A stretch of 64,000 nt of DNA, from NCBI GenBank assembly GCA_963712995.1, contig CAVQKH010000032.1, forward strand, positions 1-64,000. The letters run 5' to 3'. The notes under the pieces are model-generated. The model saw nothing but the letters and a program-made list of their open reading frames with translations. It did not search any database and was not told the DNA's origin. The DNA is from GCA-003244245 sp963712995. Its GTDB lineage: Bacteria; Actinomycetota; Actinomycetes; Mycobacteriales; Pseudonocardiaceae. The position numbers and the translations under genes are program-made. Each line of letters opens with the position of its first letter. Position 1 is the first letter of the stretch. Shown here one piece after another: positions 46,501 to 54,290 of this stretch.

Positions 46501-47897
46501 AGCACCCACACGGCCCCGGCCAACAACGAGATCCCCAACTCCAGAACGGAGGCATCGAAACTCGGCGACGACATCGCCAGCACCCGGTCTCCGGGACGGA
46601 CCTGATAGTGCTCGATCTCCGCGGCGGTGAAACTGCGCAACCCGGTGTGGGTGACCACCACCGCTTTAGGCCGGCCAGTGGACCCCGACGTGTAGATCAC
46701 GTAAGCCGGATGGGACAGAGCCAGCGCGCAGAGCCGATCATCGTCAGTCGGATCATACCCAGGCATGGTCGCCACCCTGGCCACCACAACCGGATCATCG
46801 ATCAGCATCCGGGCCGCCCCGGGGTACACCGGCACCCGCTGAGCGGCAGCGGCGCAGGTCAGCACGACCACCGGGGCCGCATCAGCCAGCATGAACCCGA
46901 TCCGCTGCTCGGGGTAATCCGGATCGACCGGGAGGTACCCCCCACCCGCCTTGGCCACCGCCAGCAAGGCCACCACCAGCTCCACCGACCGGGGCAGCGC
47001 CACCGCAACCAGCCGCTCCGGGCCCACCCCCAACGCGATCAGCCGGTGCGCCCACCGATTGGCCCGCTCATCCAACTCCGCATACGACAGGCTCACCGCT
47101 GCGGCACGCACCGCCTCGGCATCCGGACGGAGGGCCACCTGGGCAGCGAACAACTCCGGCAGACTCGCCCCGGGTGCCTCCCGGGCGGTGTCGTTCCATC
47201 CCACCAGCACCTGGTGGGTCTCCGTCGCGGTCAGCAGCGGCAGTGTGCGGAGGGGCTGGTCAGGGTCAGTGGCGATCCCGGTCAACAACACCAGCAGATG
47301 GTCTGCCATCCGCTCGATCGTGGCGGCGTCGAACAGCGCCGGGTCGTAGGCCAGACGCAGTCCGAGCCGGTCACCGAGAAAGGCCTGCAAGGTCAGCGGG
47401 AAGTTGGTGGTCTCCCGGGCCTGGATCTCGTGGACCTGGAGGCCGGCATCGGTGACCGTTGCGGAGTCGAAGGGATAGTTCTCGAACACGACCAGGCTGT
47501 CGAACAGGGTGTCCCCGGCGGGCAGCTCGCTCCAGCCTTGGAGCTGGGCCAGGGAGACGGAGTCGAACCGCCGCGACTCGATCTGCGCGGCCTGCACCTC
47601 ACGCAGCCAGGACAGCGTCTGCTGCCCGTCAACACCGTGCCCACTCGGGATGATCGCGCGGGTGGGCACGGTGTTGATGAACATGCCGACCATGGACTCC
47701 ACACCCGCCAGCTCGGCGGGCCGCCCGGACACGGTGGTGCCGAACACGACATCACCCCGGCCGCTGTAGCGGGACAGCAGCAGCGCCCACGCACCCTGCA
47801 CGATCGTGTTCACCGTCAGGCCGTTGCGCTTGGCCACCTGGTGCAACCGGGCCGAGTCCGACGTCTCCAACTGGGGGTACACCGATTCGGAGGATTC
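37569..47897 (-). CDS. NRPS, 3' part: (C) A-T | C-A-T | C-A-T-E, terminal E domain
   Basis: Continuous frame of about 3440 residues to the stop at 37569. Order: the C-terminal half of a DCL-type C domain (47.2-47.9 kb), A5 (about 45.7-47.2 kb), T5 (LGGDSI near 45.53), C6 (HHIVTDGWS near 44.96), A6 (42.5-44.0), T6 (42.31), C7 (41.74), A7 (39.3-40.8), T7 (39.13), E (37.6-39.0; HHLVIDAVSW near 38.57 and EGHGREEILDG near 38.16). Hand-read A-domain pocket codes, with the final Lys assumed: A5 and A7 DALLIGSVVK; A6 DFWSIGMVHK, one change from the Thr code DFWNIGMVHK. No thioesterase follows the E. The frame joins the previous segment through a single-base shift near 47.90 kb. Stop overlaps the exporter start. 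Confidence 0.9.
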   Translation of the reverse strand, partial: ESSESVYPQLETSDSARLHQVAKRNGLTVNTIVQGAWALLLSRYSGRGDVVFGTTVSGRPAELAGVESMVGMFINTVPTRAIIPSGHGVDGQQTLSWLREVQAAQIESRRFDSVSLAQLQGWSELPAGDTLFDSLVVFENYPFDSATVTDAGLQVHEIQARETTNFPLTLQAFLGDRLGLRLAYDPALFDAATIERMADHLLVLLTGIATDPDQPLRTLPLLTATETHQVLVGWNDTAREAPGASLPELFAAQVALRPDAEAVRAAAVSLSYAELDERANRWAHRLIALGVGPERLVAVALPRSVELVVALLAVAKAGGGYLPVDPDYPEQRIGFMLADAAPVVVLTCAAAAQRVPVYPGAARMLIDDPVVVARVATMPGYDPTDDDRLCALALSHPAYVIYTSGSTGRPKAVVVTHTGLRSFTAAEIEHYQVRPGDRVLAMSSPSFDASVLELGISLLAGAVWVLAPTPGPLAGESLLAVLEQEAITHALIPPAALATIPAGLARDGLPEWGTVIVGGDVCSAELVNRWAPGRRMINSYGPTEATVVACWTPPLVAGPDRPPIGSPIPNTRIYLLDAWLRPVPVGVAGELYITGIGLARGYLNRAGLTAARFVADPFGAPGERMYRSGDLACWTTQGQLEYLGRADQQIKIRGFRIEPGEIEAVLAAHPGVRDAVVIAREDLPGIKRLVGYVVPAAGVSLDTVRLRADVALALPDYMVPAVFVVLDELPVSPNGKLDRRALPAPDRIADPVAEYIAPRSATEHTLAGIWVEVLGVDRVGVRDNFFELGGDSILSIQVMSRVRVIFGVELSPRVLFVDPTVAGLAVAVAESVVSASASIGVADRVGELPLSFAQQRLWFLDKFSPDGSGYVSAFALRLRGELDREALLVAFSAVVARHESLRTTFEAVEGRGVQVIHPPCAVAVPVLDLSNRPLGERDAQLRRVVAEQTGQGFDLGRGPLLRVVLVRLSAAEHVLCVAMHHIVTDGWSMGVLLSELGLFYTAAVCGDEPQLPVLAVQYVDYAVWQRELLSGPVLDTALGYWRAQLSGVPVLELPTARPRPAVLSSAGAVCEFVVPAPVVAGLKALGHRVDGTLFMTLVAACQVLLRRWSGQDDIAVGTVVSARERAELEGLIGFFVNTLVLRSRIDDQRSFVEFLAGVRETVLDAFVHQHVPFERVVDELAPVRDTSRPPLFQAMVLLQNAPGGAPELAGLEVSGLELPVTTTNFDITMEFQESGAELFGAFVYNSDLFDAVTVGGMAQRLVVLLTGIAGDPECAVSGLPWMSASERHRVLVEWNGSMGAEPGVTLVAGFEAQVARAPGAVAVSFGNQDLSYGELNSRANRLARYLVECGAGPERFVGLVLPRSLEMVVAIVAVLKAGAAYLPVDPDLPVERVRHMFDDADPVVVLTTSSVLEVLSGVGIGVPCVVIDGAEDAALIAGRPGGDLTDADRCARLSPLNSAYAIYTSGSTGIPKGVVVSHHNVVRLFSATRHWFNFDERDVWSLFHSYAFDFSVWEIWGALLHGGRLVVVPFAVSRSPEEFLRLLVAQRVTVLSQTPSAFYPLLHAEGEHPELGAQTTLRYVIFGGEALELRRLQPWYERHGEDAPVLVNMFGITETTVHVSYRHLDAATVAAANASLIGVGIPDLRVYVLDTRCSPVPPGVAGELYVGGAAVSRGYLNRPGLTAARFVADPFGVPGERMYRSGDLARWNSQGELEYLGRADQQIKIRGFRIEPGEIEAVLATHPGVEDVAVIAREDQSGVKRLVAYLVSAIGIAPSPAELRGYVGGVLPDYMVPALFVVLDELPLGPTGKLDRKALPAPDRLTVPLSEFVAPRTPTEHTLTDIWSQVLGVERVGITDNFFELGGDSILSVQVMSRVRVAFGVELSPRVLFGDPTVAGLAVAVLECVVSAPVPIGVADRVGELPLSFAQQRLWFLEEFSPGGSGYVSAFALRLCGELDLGALSVAVDAVVARHESLRTTFEVMEGRGVQVVHPPCAVVVPVLDLSGLTQGERDAQLRRVVGEQAGRGFDLGRGPLLRVGVVRLSVAEHVVILAMHHIVTDGWSMGVLSSELGVFYSAAVRGVEPQLPVLGVQYVDYAVWQREVLSGPVLDTALGYWRAQLSGVAVLELPTDRLRPAVLTSAGAVCEFVVPAPVVAGLRGLGYRVDGTLFMTLVAACQVLFARWSGQDDIAVGTVVSGRERAELEGLIGFFVNTVVLRSRVEDQQSFVEFLVGVRETVLDAFVHQQVPFERVVDELGPVRDTSRTPLFQAMVVLQNAPGQAPELAGLEVSGLELPVTTTNFDVTVQFQESGEVLAGVVQYNTDLFEAATMRRMADQLLVLLAGIAADPDQPVRTLPVLTHAERYQVLVGWNDTHREVAGVTLPELFAAQVLARPDAVAVRCGPVSLSYAELDERANRWAHWLIGMGVGPERLVAVALPRSVELVVALLAVVKAGGGYLPVDPDYPAQRIEFMLTDAAPVVVLTSLAAADQVPTVTGATRVFIDDPVVLAGVAAMPGHSPTDSDRLSVLALSHPAYVIYTSGSTGQPKAVVVTHAGLSSFAAAEIEHYRVGPGDRVLAVSSPSFDASVLELGISLLAGAVWVIPPEGPLVGDALVEVLEQEGISHALIPPAVLATVPVEVAATGLGEFRTVIVGADVCSAELVTRWAPHRRMINSYGPTEATVVASWTPPLLAGPDRPPIGFPIPNTRIYLLDRWLQPVPVGVSGELYIAGIGLARGYLNRAGLTAARFVADPFGAPGERMYRSGDLARWVPSGQLEYLGRADEQVKMRGLRIEPGEIETVLATHPAISQAAVTVHETQPGTTRLVAYLVPADEGIPASAELRAHTARFLPDYMIPAVFVELEALPLNANGKLDRTALPTPDQHTQPVPEFVAPRTPTEHTLADIWAQVLGVEQVGITDNFFDLGGDSILSIQLVSRIRKAGFQLTSKDIFFHQTVAELALVVTTSGGEPADRELVIGASALTPIQHWFFRTHPANPHHFNQSMTVELAADVDEQSLERALEMLLVHHDALRMRFELLDGQWRQDNAPPRPAKVLHRVDLSDLAGQDPTAAMEKVADDVHASFDLRDPPLLRAALFTFGTGRPCYLFLAAHHLVIDAVSWRILLEDLATAYQQALHGESLQLEAKTTSFQDWANRLGEYVAKGSFDTELDHWTDALQTHQLPVDLPTGEPPARSRAVSVVLDVEGTEALLRSAPTAYRTRINEILLSALAWALSRWTGASRMSIDLEGHGREEILDGVDLSRTVGWFTTMFPVALTVPGPAEPAQREPRWRDLIKSVRRQLRAVPNKGFGYGALRYLGSPAARERLAAAGPGPQIAFNYLGQWEAATREPGAREAREPVAREPGAQHSGTQGPGFYRAVHGSIGQDHDPADPGAHLLEVVGAIQNGQLSFSWRYQPDRHHEATVQAVADDFAEALRSIVRDCRNPK
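37797..37873. repeat. GGTTCTCGGGCC-type tandem repeat inside the terminal E domain
   Basis: Repeated units around GGTTCTCGGGCC encode REPGAREAREPVAREPGAQ on the minus strand, in a loop of the last E domain that the other E domains in this gene lack. The reading frame is preserved, so it is an expanded linker, not a break. Confidence 0.7.
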
Positions 47898-50723
47898 CGC
47901 AGCGGTGAGCTTCGCGGGGTGGGCGGTCATAGGGCAACGGGGTGCGGGAGTCGAACCCGGACAAAACTGCTCGCCAGTGCTCCTCAGCTTGGCGGTCGTC
48001 CTGCTCGCCCAGCCAGTGCAGGTAGTCCCGGAACGGACGCCGAGCCACCAGCACCGGCGCCCGGCCCGCGACGATCGCCGCGTACTGCTCGCACACCTCG
48101 GCGAACACCGCGGCCATGCTCCAGCCGTCCAGCACCACGTGGTGGTGGGTCCACACCAGCAGCACCTCGTCGTCGGGCAACCGTGCGATGACCATCCGCA
48201 GCAACGGCGGGACGCGCAGATCCACCCCGGCGCGCTCCTGCGCCGCCAGCCGGGCCAGCTCCCGCTCCCACTCCGGCTCGGCGAGATCACGCCAGTTGTA
48301 GTGGACGATGGGCAGCACGACCTCGCGGTGCACCACCTGCACCGGCTCGTCGATCCCGTCCCAGACCACAGCGCTGCGCAACAGCGGGGTGCGCTCCACC
48401 ACCCGTTGCCAGGCCGCACCCAGCGCCTGGGTGTCGCCGACCCCCGAGAGCCGCAGCCGGATCTGGGCGACATAGGCGGCCGCGTCGGTGTCGAGCAGGC
48501 TGTGGAACACCATCCCGGCCTGCAACGGCGTCAACGGGTACACGTCCTCCACGAATCGAGCGTCACCGACGACCTGGTCGAGTTGGCGCTGGGTCAGCCG
48601 GGCCAGGGGGAAGTCCGAGGGAGTGCACCCACCGGCCTGTGGCTGGGCACAGTGCGCCACGATCGCCCGCAGGGCCTCGAGCAGCTGCGAGGCCAATCGC
48701 GCGATGGTGGCCGCATCGTGCACGTTCTCGGAGTACGTCCAGCCCAGCTCCAGCTCACCGTTCACGACCACGCCGGTGACATCGAGCAGGTAGGTCCGGA
48801 TGCTCTCGGGCGCGTGATCGGGCGCGAGCGCACCGGGCCAGCCGCGGTAAAGCCCTCCGGGCTCCGTCGCGACCCCCACCTGGCCGTGGTAGTTCAGGCA
48901 GATCTGCGGCTGGACATCCGCATCCCGCACACCGCCCGGTGAGGTACCCGAGCGCAGATATCGCAGTGCCCCATAGCTGAGCCCCCGGTGCGGGATGGCC
49001 CGTAGCTGCTCCTTGACCGACTTCAGCAGCTCACCCCAGTCGGCCGAACCGACGGTCAACGCCACCGGGAACTGGGAGGTGAACCACCCGACGGTGCGGG
49101 AGGAGTCCACCCCGTCGAGGATCTCTTCGCGGCCGTGCCCCTCCAGCGCGACGAGCACCCGGTCCCGCCCGGTCCACGTCGCGAGCACCCGGCCCAGGGC
49201 GCTGAGCAACACATCGTTGATCTGCGTCCGGTACACCCCCGGCACCCGGTGCAGCAGCGCGTCGGTGTCATCGCGACCCAACCGCACCGCCACCACCCGG
49301 CTGGAACCGGCCGTGTTCACCCCGGTCTGCGCAACCGGCAGGTCTGCAGGCGCGTCCTGCCAGAGCGCGGACCAGCACTCCGCGTCACCGTCGAGCCCAC
49401 CCGCCTGGACGTGGCCGTTCAACCGGTGTGCCCATTGGGTGAACGGCGTGCTGACCGGCTCCAACTCCACCGGGTCGCCACCGCGAGCTTGGTGATAGGC
49501 CGCTTCCAGATCCTCCAGCAGGATCCGCCACGACACCCCGTCGACGACGAGGTGGTGGATGGTGATGAACAGGTGGGGTCGCCGGCAGGGCCCGAAACCG
49601 AACAGCACCGCCGGCCAGCAACGGGCCGTTGGTGAGGTCCAGACCGGACTGGGCGGCGAGAGCGGCCTGCTCCATGGCCGACCGTCGATCGCCCTCGTCC
49701 AGATCCGACAGGTCATACCGGCGCAACAGCTCACCGGTCTCGGCAGGCGCGACGTCCTGGCACCAGTCACCAGCGATGGTGTCGATGGACGCTTCGGTGC
49801 CGCTACCCACCCGGGAGAACCGCATCCGCAACGCCGGATGGTGTGCCACCAGGGCGTCCACCGACACCGACAACGCGGCCTCGTCGAGATCCTCGGTCAA
49901 CTCGGCGACGACGGACTGGTTGAAGTGCAGCAACGGCCCGTAGGTCGCGAAGAACCAGCACTGGATCGGCGTCAACGGTGCCGGACCCACAACCACATCC
50001 CGGCCCACCGATTCCGATACCGGCTCCGCGCACGCCGCGAGTTCAGCGACGGTCTGGCGGAAGAAGATGTCCTTGGTGGTCACCGATACACCAGCGCGGC
50101 GTGCGCGGGAGACAAGCTGGATGCTCAGGATCGAGTCTCCACCGAGCTCAAAGAAGTTGTCGCCGATCCCGACCCGTTCCACTCCCAGCACCTGCGCCCA
50201 AATATCAGCCAGGGCGTGCTCGGTCGGGGTCCGTGGGGCGAGGTATTCCGCTGCGGGGTCGGGAGTTGGTCCGGGGCCGGTAACGCTTCACGATCCAGTT
50301 TCCCGTTCACGCTCAACGGCAGTGTATCAAGCACCACAAACACCGGGGGCACCATGTAATCCGGCAGGGACTGTGCGGCGTAAGCGCGCAGCTGCGCGGA
50401 TGCTGGGCCCATCCTCACCGGCCGCCGCGTCCCCGGTAGGCACCAGGTAAGCCACCAACCGGTTGATCCCGGGCTGGTCTTCACGGGCGACGACCGCTAC
50501 CTCGCTGATCCCGGGATGGGTGGCGCAACACCGACTCGATCTCTCCGGGCTCGACCCGGAACCCTCGGATTTTGATCTGATCATCGGCCCGGCCCAGATA
50601 TGCCAGTTCCCCACTCGGGGTCCAGCGGGCCAGGTCTCCACTGCGGTACATCCGCTCACCCGGCGCACCGAAGGGGTTGGCCACGAACCGCTGTGCAGTC
50701 AACCCGGGGCGATGCAGGTAGCC
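47898..50723 (-). pseudogene. NRPS, frameshifted middle part: A4 end-T-E-C5 start
   Basis: Coding continues in successive frames. The pieces are A4 C-terminus with RMYRSGDLARW and IKIRGFRVEPGEIE (50.5-50.7), VAVVAREDQPGINRLVAYLV (50.42-50.52), SLPDYMVPPVFVVLDTLPLS then GKLDREALPAPD (50.27-50.40), T4 DNFFELGGDSILSIQL (50.14), E domain (48.66-49.99; IHHLVVDGVSWRILL near 49.55, EGHGREEILDG near 49.13), and the start of a DCL C domain (YPLTPLQAGMVFHSL near 48.52, HHVVLDGWS near 48.13). Single-base shifts lie near 50.724, 50.525, 50.408, 50.263 (a deletion), 49.612 and 47.898. All catalytic motifs are otherwise intact, so sequence error or very recent damage is likely. Confidence 0.8.
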
Positions 50724-53700
50724 CTCGAGCCAACCCGATCCCGGCGATGTAGAGCTCCCCGGTCACCCCGATCGGCACCGGCCGCAACAAATTGTCCATC
50801 AGGTAGATGCGGGTGTTGGGGATCGGGGACCCGATCGGCGGGCGACCAGGACCCACCACTAACGGCGAGGTCCAAGCCGCCACCACGGTGGCCTCCGTGG
50901 GCCCGTACGAATTAATCATCCGGCGGTGCGGGGCCCACCGCGCGACCAGTTCCGCGCTGCACACATCCCCACCCACGATCAGCGTGCTGAACTCAGGCAA
51001 CCCGGTGGCGGCGACCTCGGCCGGGATCGTGGCCAACGCCGCCGGTGGGATCAACGCATGACTGATCCCCTCCTGCTCCAACACCGCCAGTAGGCTGTCC
51101 CCGGCCAGGGGACCCGGGGTGGCGGGCAACACCCACACCGCACCGGCCAGCAGTGAGATCCCCAGCTCCAACACCGAGGCATCGAAACTCGGCGAGGACA
51201 TCGCCAGCACCCGGTCTCCCGGGCTGACCCGGTAGTGCTCGATTTCCGCGGCGACGAAGCTGCTCAACCCGGCGTGGGTGACGACCACAGCTTTGGGTTG
51301 CCCGGTGGATCCCGAGGTGTAGATCACATACACCGGATGAGCCAACGCAAGCGCACTGAGCCGATCGGCATCGGTGGGTGCCCACCCGGGCATGGCGGCC
51401 GCCACCACCGGATCATCAATGAGCACCCGGGCGACCCCGGACAGCATCGGGACCTGCGGCGCGACCACGGTGGAGGTCAGCACCACGACCGGGGCGGCGT
51501 CGGTGAGCATGAAGGCGATCCGCTGGGCGGGATAGTCCGGATCAACCGGCAGATACCCACCACCGGCCTTGGCCACCGCCAACAACGCCACCACCAACTC
51601 CACCGATCGCGGCAGCACCACCGCGACCAGCCGCTCCGGCCCCACCCCCATCCCGATCAGCCAATGCGCCCACCGGTTGGCCCGTTCATCGAGCTCGGCA
51701 TACGACAGGCGCGCCGGCCCACAGCGCACCGCCACCACGTCGGGGTGGGCAGCCGCCTGCGCGGCGAACAACTCCGGCAAGGTGACCCCGGGCACCTCCC
51801 GGTGAGTGTCATTCCAGTCGACCAACACCTGATGGGTTTCCGCGTCGGTCAATACCGGCAATTCCCATACCGGCTGATCCGGGTCAACAGCGATCCCGGC
51901 CAACAACACCACCAGGTGCTGCGCCATCCGCTGCATCGTCGTGGCATCGAACAGATCGGTGTTGTACTGCACCGCGCCGAATAGCTCGTCACCGGATTCC
52001 TGGAATTGCACGGTGACATCGAAATTCGTGGTGGTCACCGGCAACTCCAGGTCCGAGACCTCCAGCCCGGCCAACTCCGGGGCCTGCCCAGGAACGTTCT
52101 GTAGCACGACCATGGCCTGGAACAACGGAGTGCGGCTGGTGTCCCGGACCGTCGCGAGCTCATCGACCACCCGCTCGAAGGGCACCTGCTGGTGGGCGAA
52201 GGCGTCCAGCACCGTTTCCCGCACTTCAGCCAAGAGCTCCGCGAAACTGTGCTGATCATTAACCTGGGTGCGCAGCACCAGGGTGTTGACGAAAAACCCG
52301 ATCAGCCCCTCCAGGTCGGCCCGTTCCCGACCCGAGACCACCGTGCCCACCGCGATGTCCTCTTGGCCCGACCACCGCGAGAACAACACCTGACACGCCG
52401 CCACCAGCGTCATGAACAACGTGCCATCCAGCCGATGGCCCAACCCCTTCAACCCGGCGACTACCTGCGCCGGAACCACGAACTCACACACCGCACCCGC
52501 CGAGGTCAGCACCGCCGGACGGGGCCGATCCGTGGGCAACTCCAACGCCGCCACACCGTCGAGCTGGCCGCGCCAATACGCCAACGTCTCATCCAACGCC
52601 GCCCCCGAGAGCGCCTCCCGCTGCCACACCGCGTAATCGACATACTGCACCCCCAACACCGGCAACACCGGCTCCACACCCCGCACCGCGGCGCTGTAGA
52701 ACACCCCCAACTCACTCAACAACACACCCATCGACCAACCATCAGTCACGATGTGATGCATCGACACGGTCAGCACATGCTCCACTGCGCTCAACCGCAT
52801 TAACGTCACCCGCAACAACGGCCCCCGACCGAGATCAAACCCCCGCCTGGTCTCCACCGACACGACCCGCCGCATCTCGGCGTCACGCTGGGGCCCTGTC
52901 AGCTGGGGAGGGGCCAGATCCGACAGATCCAGCACCGGCACAGCCACCGCCGAGGGCGGGTGGATCACCTGCACCCCCCGCCCATCCACCGCTTCAAACG
53001 TCGTCCGCAACGACTCATGCCGCGCCACCACCGCGCTCAACGCCACGGACAAGGCGTCCAGGTCCAGATCACCGAGCAAACGCAACGCGAACGCCGAAAC
53101 ATACCCCGACCCACCTGGGGAGAACTCCTCCAAAAACCACAACCGCTGCTGCGCGAACGACAACGGCAACTCACCAACACGATCTGCCACACCAATCGAC
53201 GCCAGCGCAGACACCACACACTCCGCCACCGCCGCCGCCAACCCCACCACCGTGGGATCGGCAAACAACACCCGCGGCGAAAGCTCCACCCCCAACGCCA
53301 CCCGGACCCGCGACATCACCTGAACACTCAGGATCGAATCTCCGCCCAGTTCGAAGAAGTTGTCTGTAACTCCGACTTGTTCGACTCCCAGCACCTGGGT
53401 CCAGATGTCGGCGAGGGTGTGTTCGGTTGGGGTTCGAGGGGCCACGTATTCCGATACCGGTTGGGTGCGCTGGTCGGGGGCGGGTAATGCTTTGCGGTCC
53501 AATTTTCCGGTGGGCCCTAATGGCAACTCATCCAGTGCCATGAATACTGTGGGGATCATGTAGTCGGGCAGGAATCGGGCGGTGTGGGCACGAAGTTCCG
53601 CAGATGCCGGAATTCCCTCATCTGCGGGCACGATAAAGGCTACGAGTCGTGTGGTGCCGGGCTGGTCCTCGTGGGTGATGATGGCGGCTTGGTTGATCGC

Positions 53701-54290
53701 GGGGTGGGTGGTCAGTGCGGTTTCGATCTCGCCGGGTTCGATGCGGAAGCCGCGGATTTTGATCTGGTCGTCGGCCCGTCCCCGGTATTCCAGCTCTCCG
53801 TTGGGGGTCCAGCGGGCCAGGTCCCCTGACCGGTACATTCGCTCGCCGGGTGCGCCGAAGGGGGTGGCGATGAACCGGGTAGCGGTCAGCCCCGCTCGGT
53901 GCAGGTAGCCGCGGGCCAGCCCGATGCCGGTGATGTAGAGCTCGCCGGTCACTCCGACCGGGACCGGCCGCAGCCAGTGATCCAGCAGGTAGATACGAGT
54001 GTTGGGGATGGGGGATCCGATGGGTGGGCGGTCGGGGCCCGCGAGCAGGGGCGGGGTCCAGCTGGCGACCACGGTGGTCTCGGTGGGCCCATACGAGTTG
54101 ATCATCCGGCGGTGCGGGGCCCACCGGGCCACCAGCTCCGCGCTGCACACGTCCCCACCCACGATCACCGTGGTGAACTCGGGCAATCCGGTGGCCGCGA
54201 CCTCGGGGGGGATCGTGGCCAGCGCCGCGGGGGGGATCAACGCATGGCTGATCCCCTCCTGCTCCAAGACCTCTACCAGAGCGTCCCCCA
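50724..54290 (-). CDS. NRPS, segment A3 end-T3 | C4-A4 (between two frameshifts)
   Basis: About 1190 residues in one frame. Order: the second half of A3 (53.5-54.29; GKLDRKALPAPD near 53.50), T3 (DNFFELGGDSILSVQV near 53.34), an LCL-type C4 (LSFAQQRLWFLEEFSPGG near 53.15, HHIVTDGWS near 52.75), then A4 (A3-motif YTSGSTGQPKAVVVTH near 51.32; SPSFDASVLELGI near 51.19). The A4 code is DALLIGSVVK, the same as A3, A5 and A7. The segment enters from the upstream frame through one inserted base near 54.291 and leaves through another near 50.724. Some stretches (53.46-53.95 kb) have lower GC third positions than the rest, suggesting mosaic origin. Confidence 0.85.
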
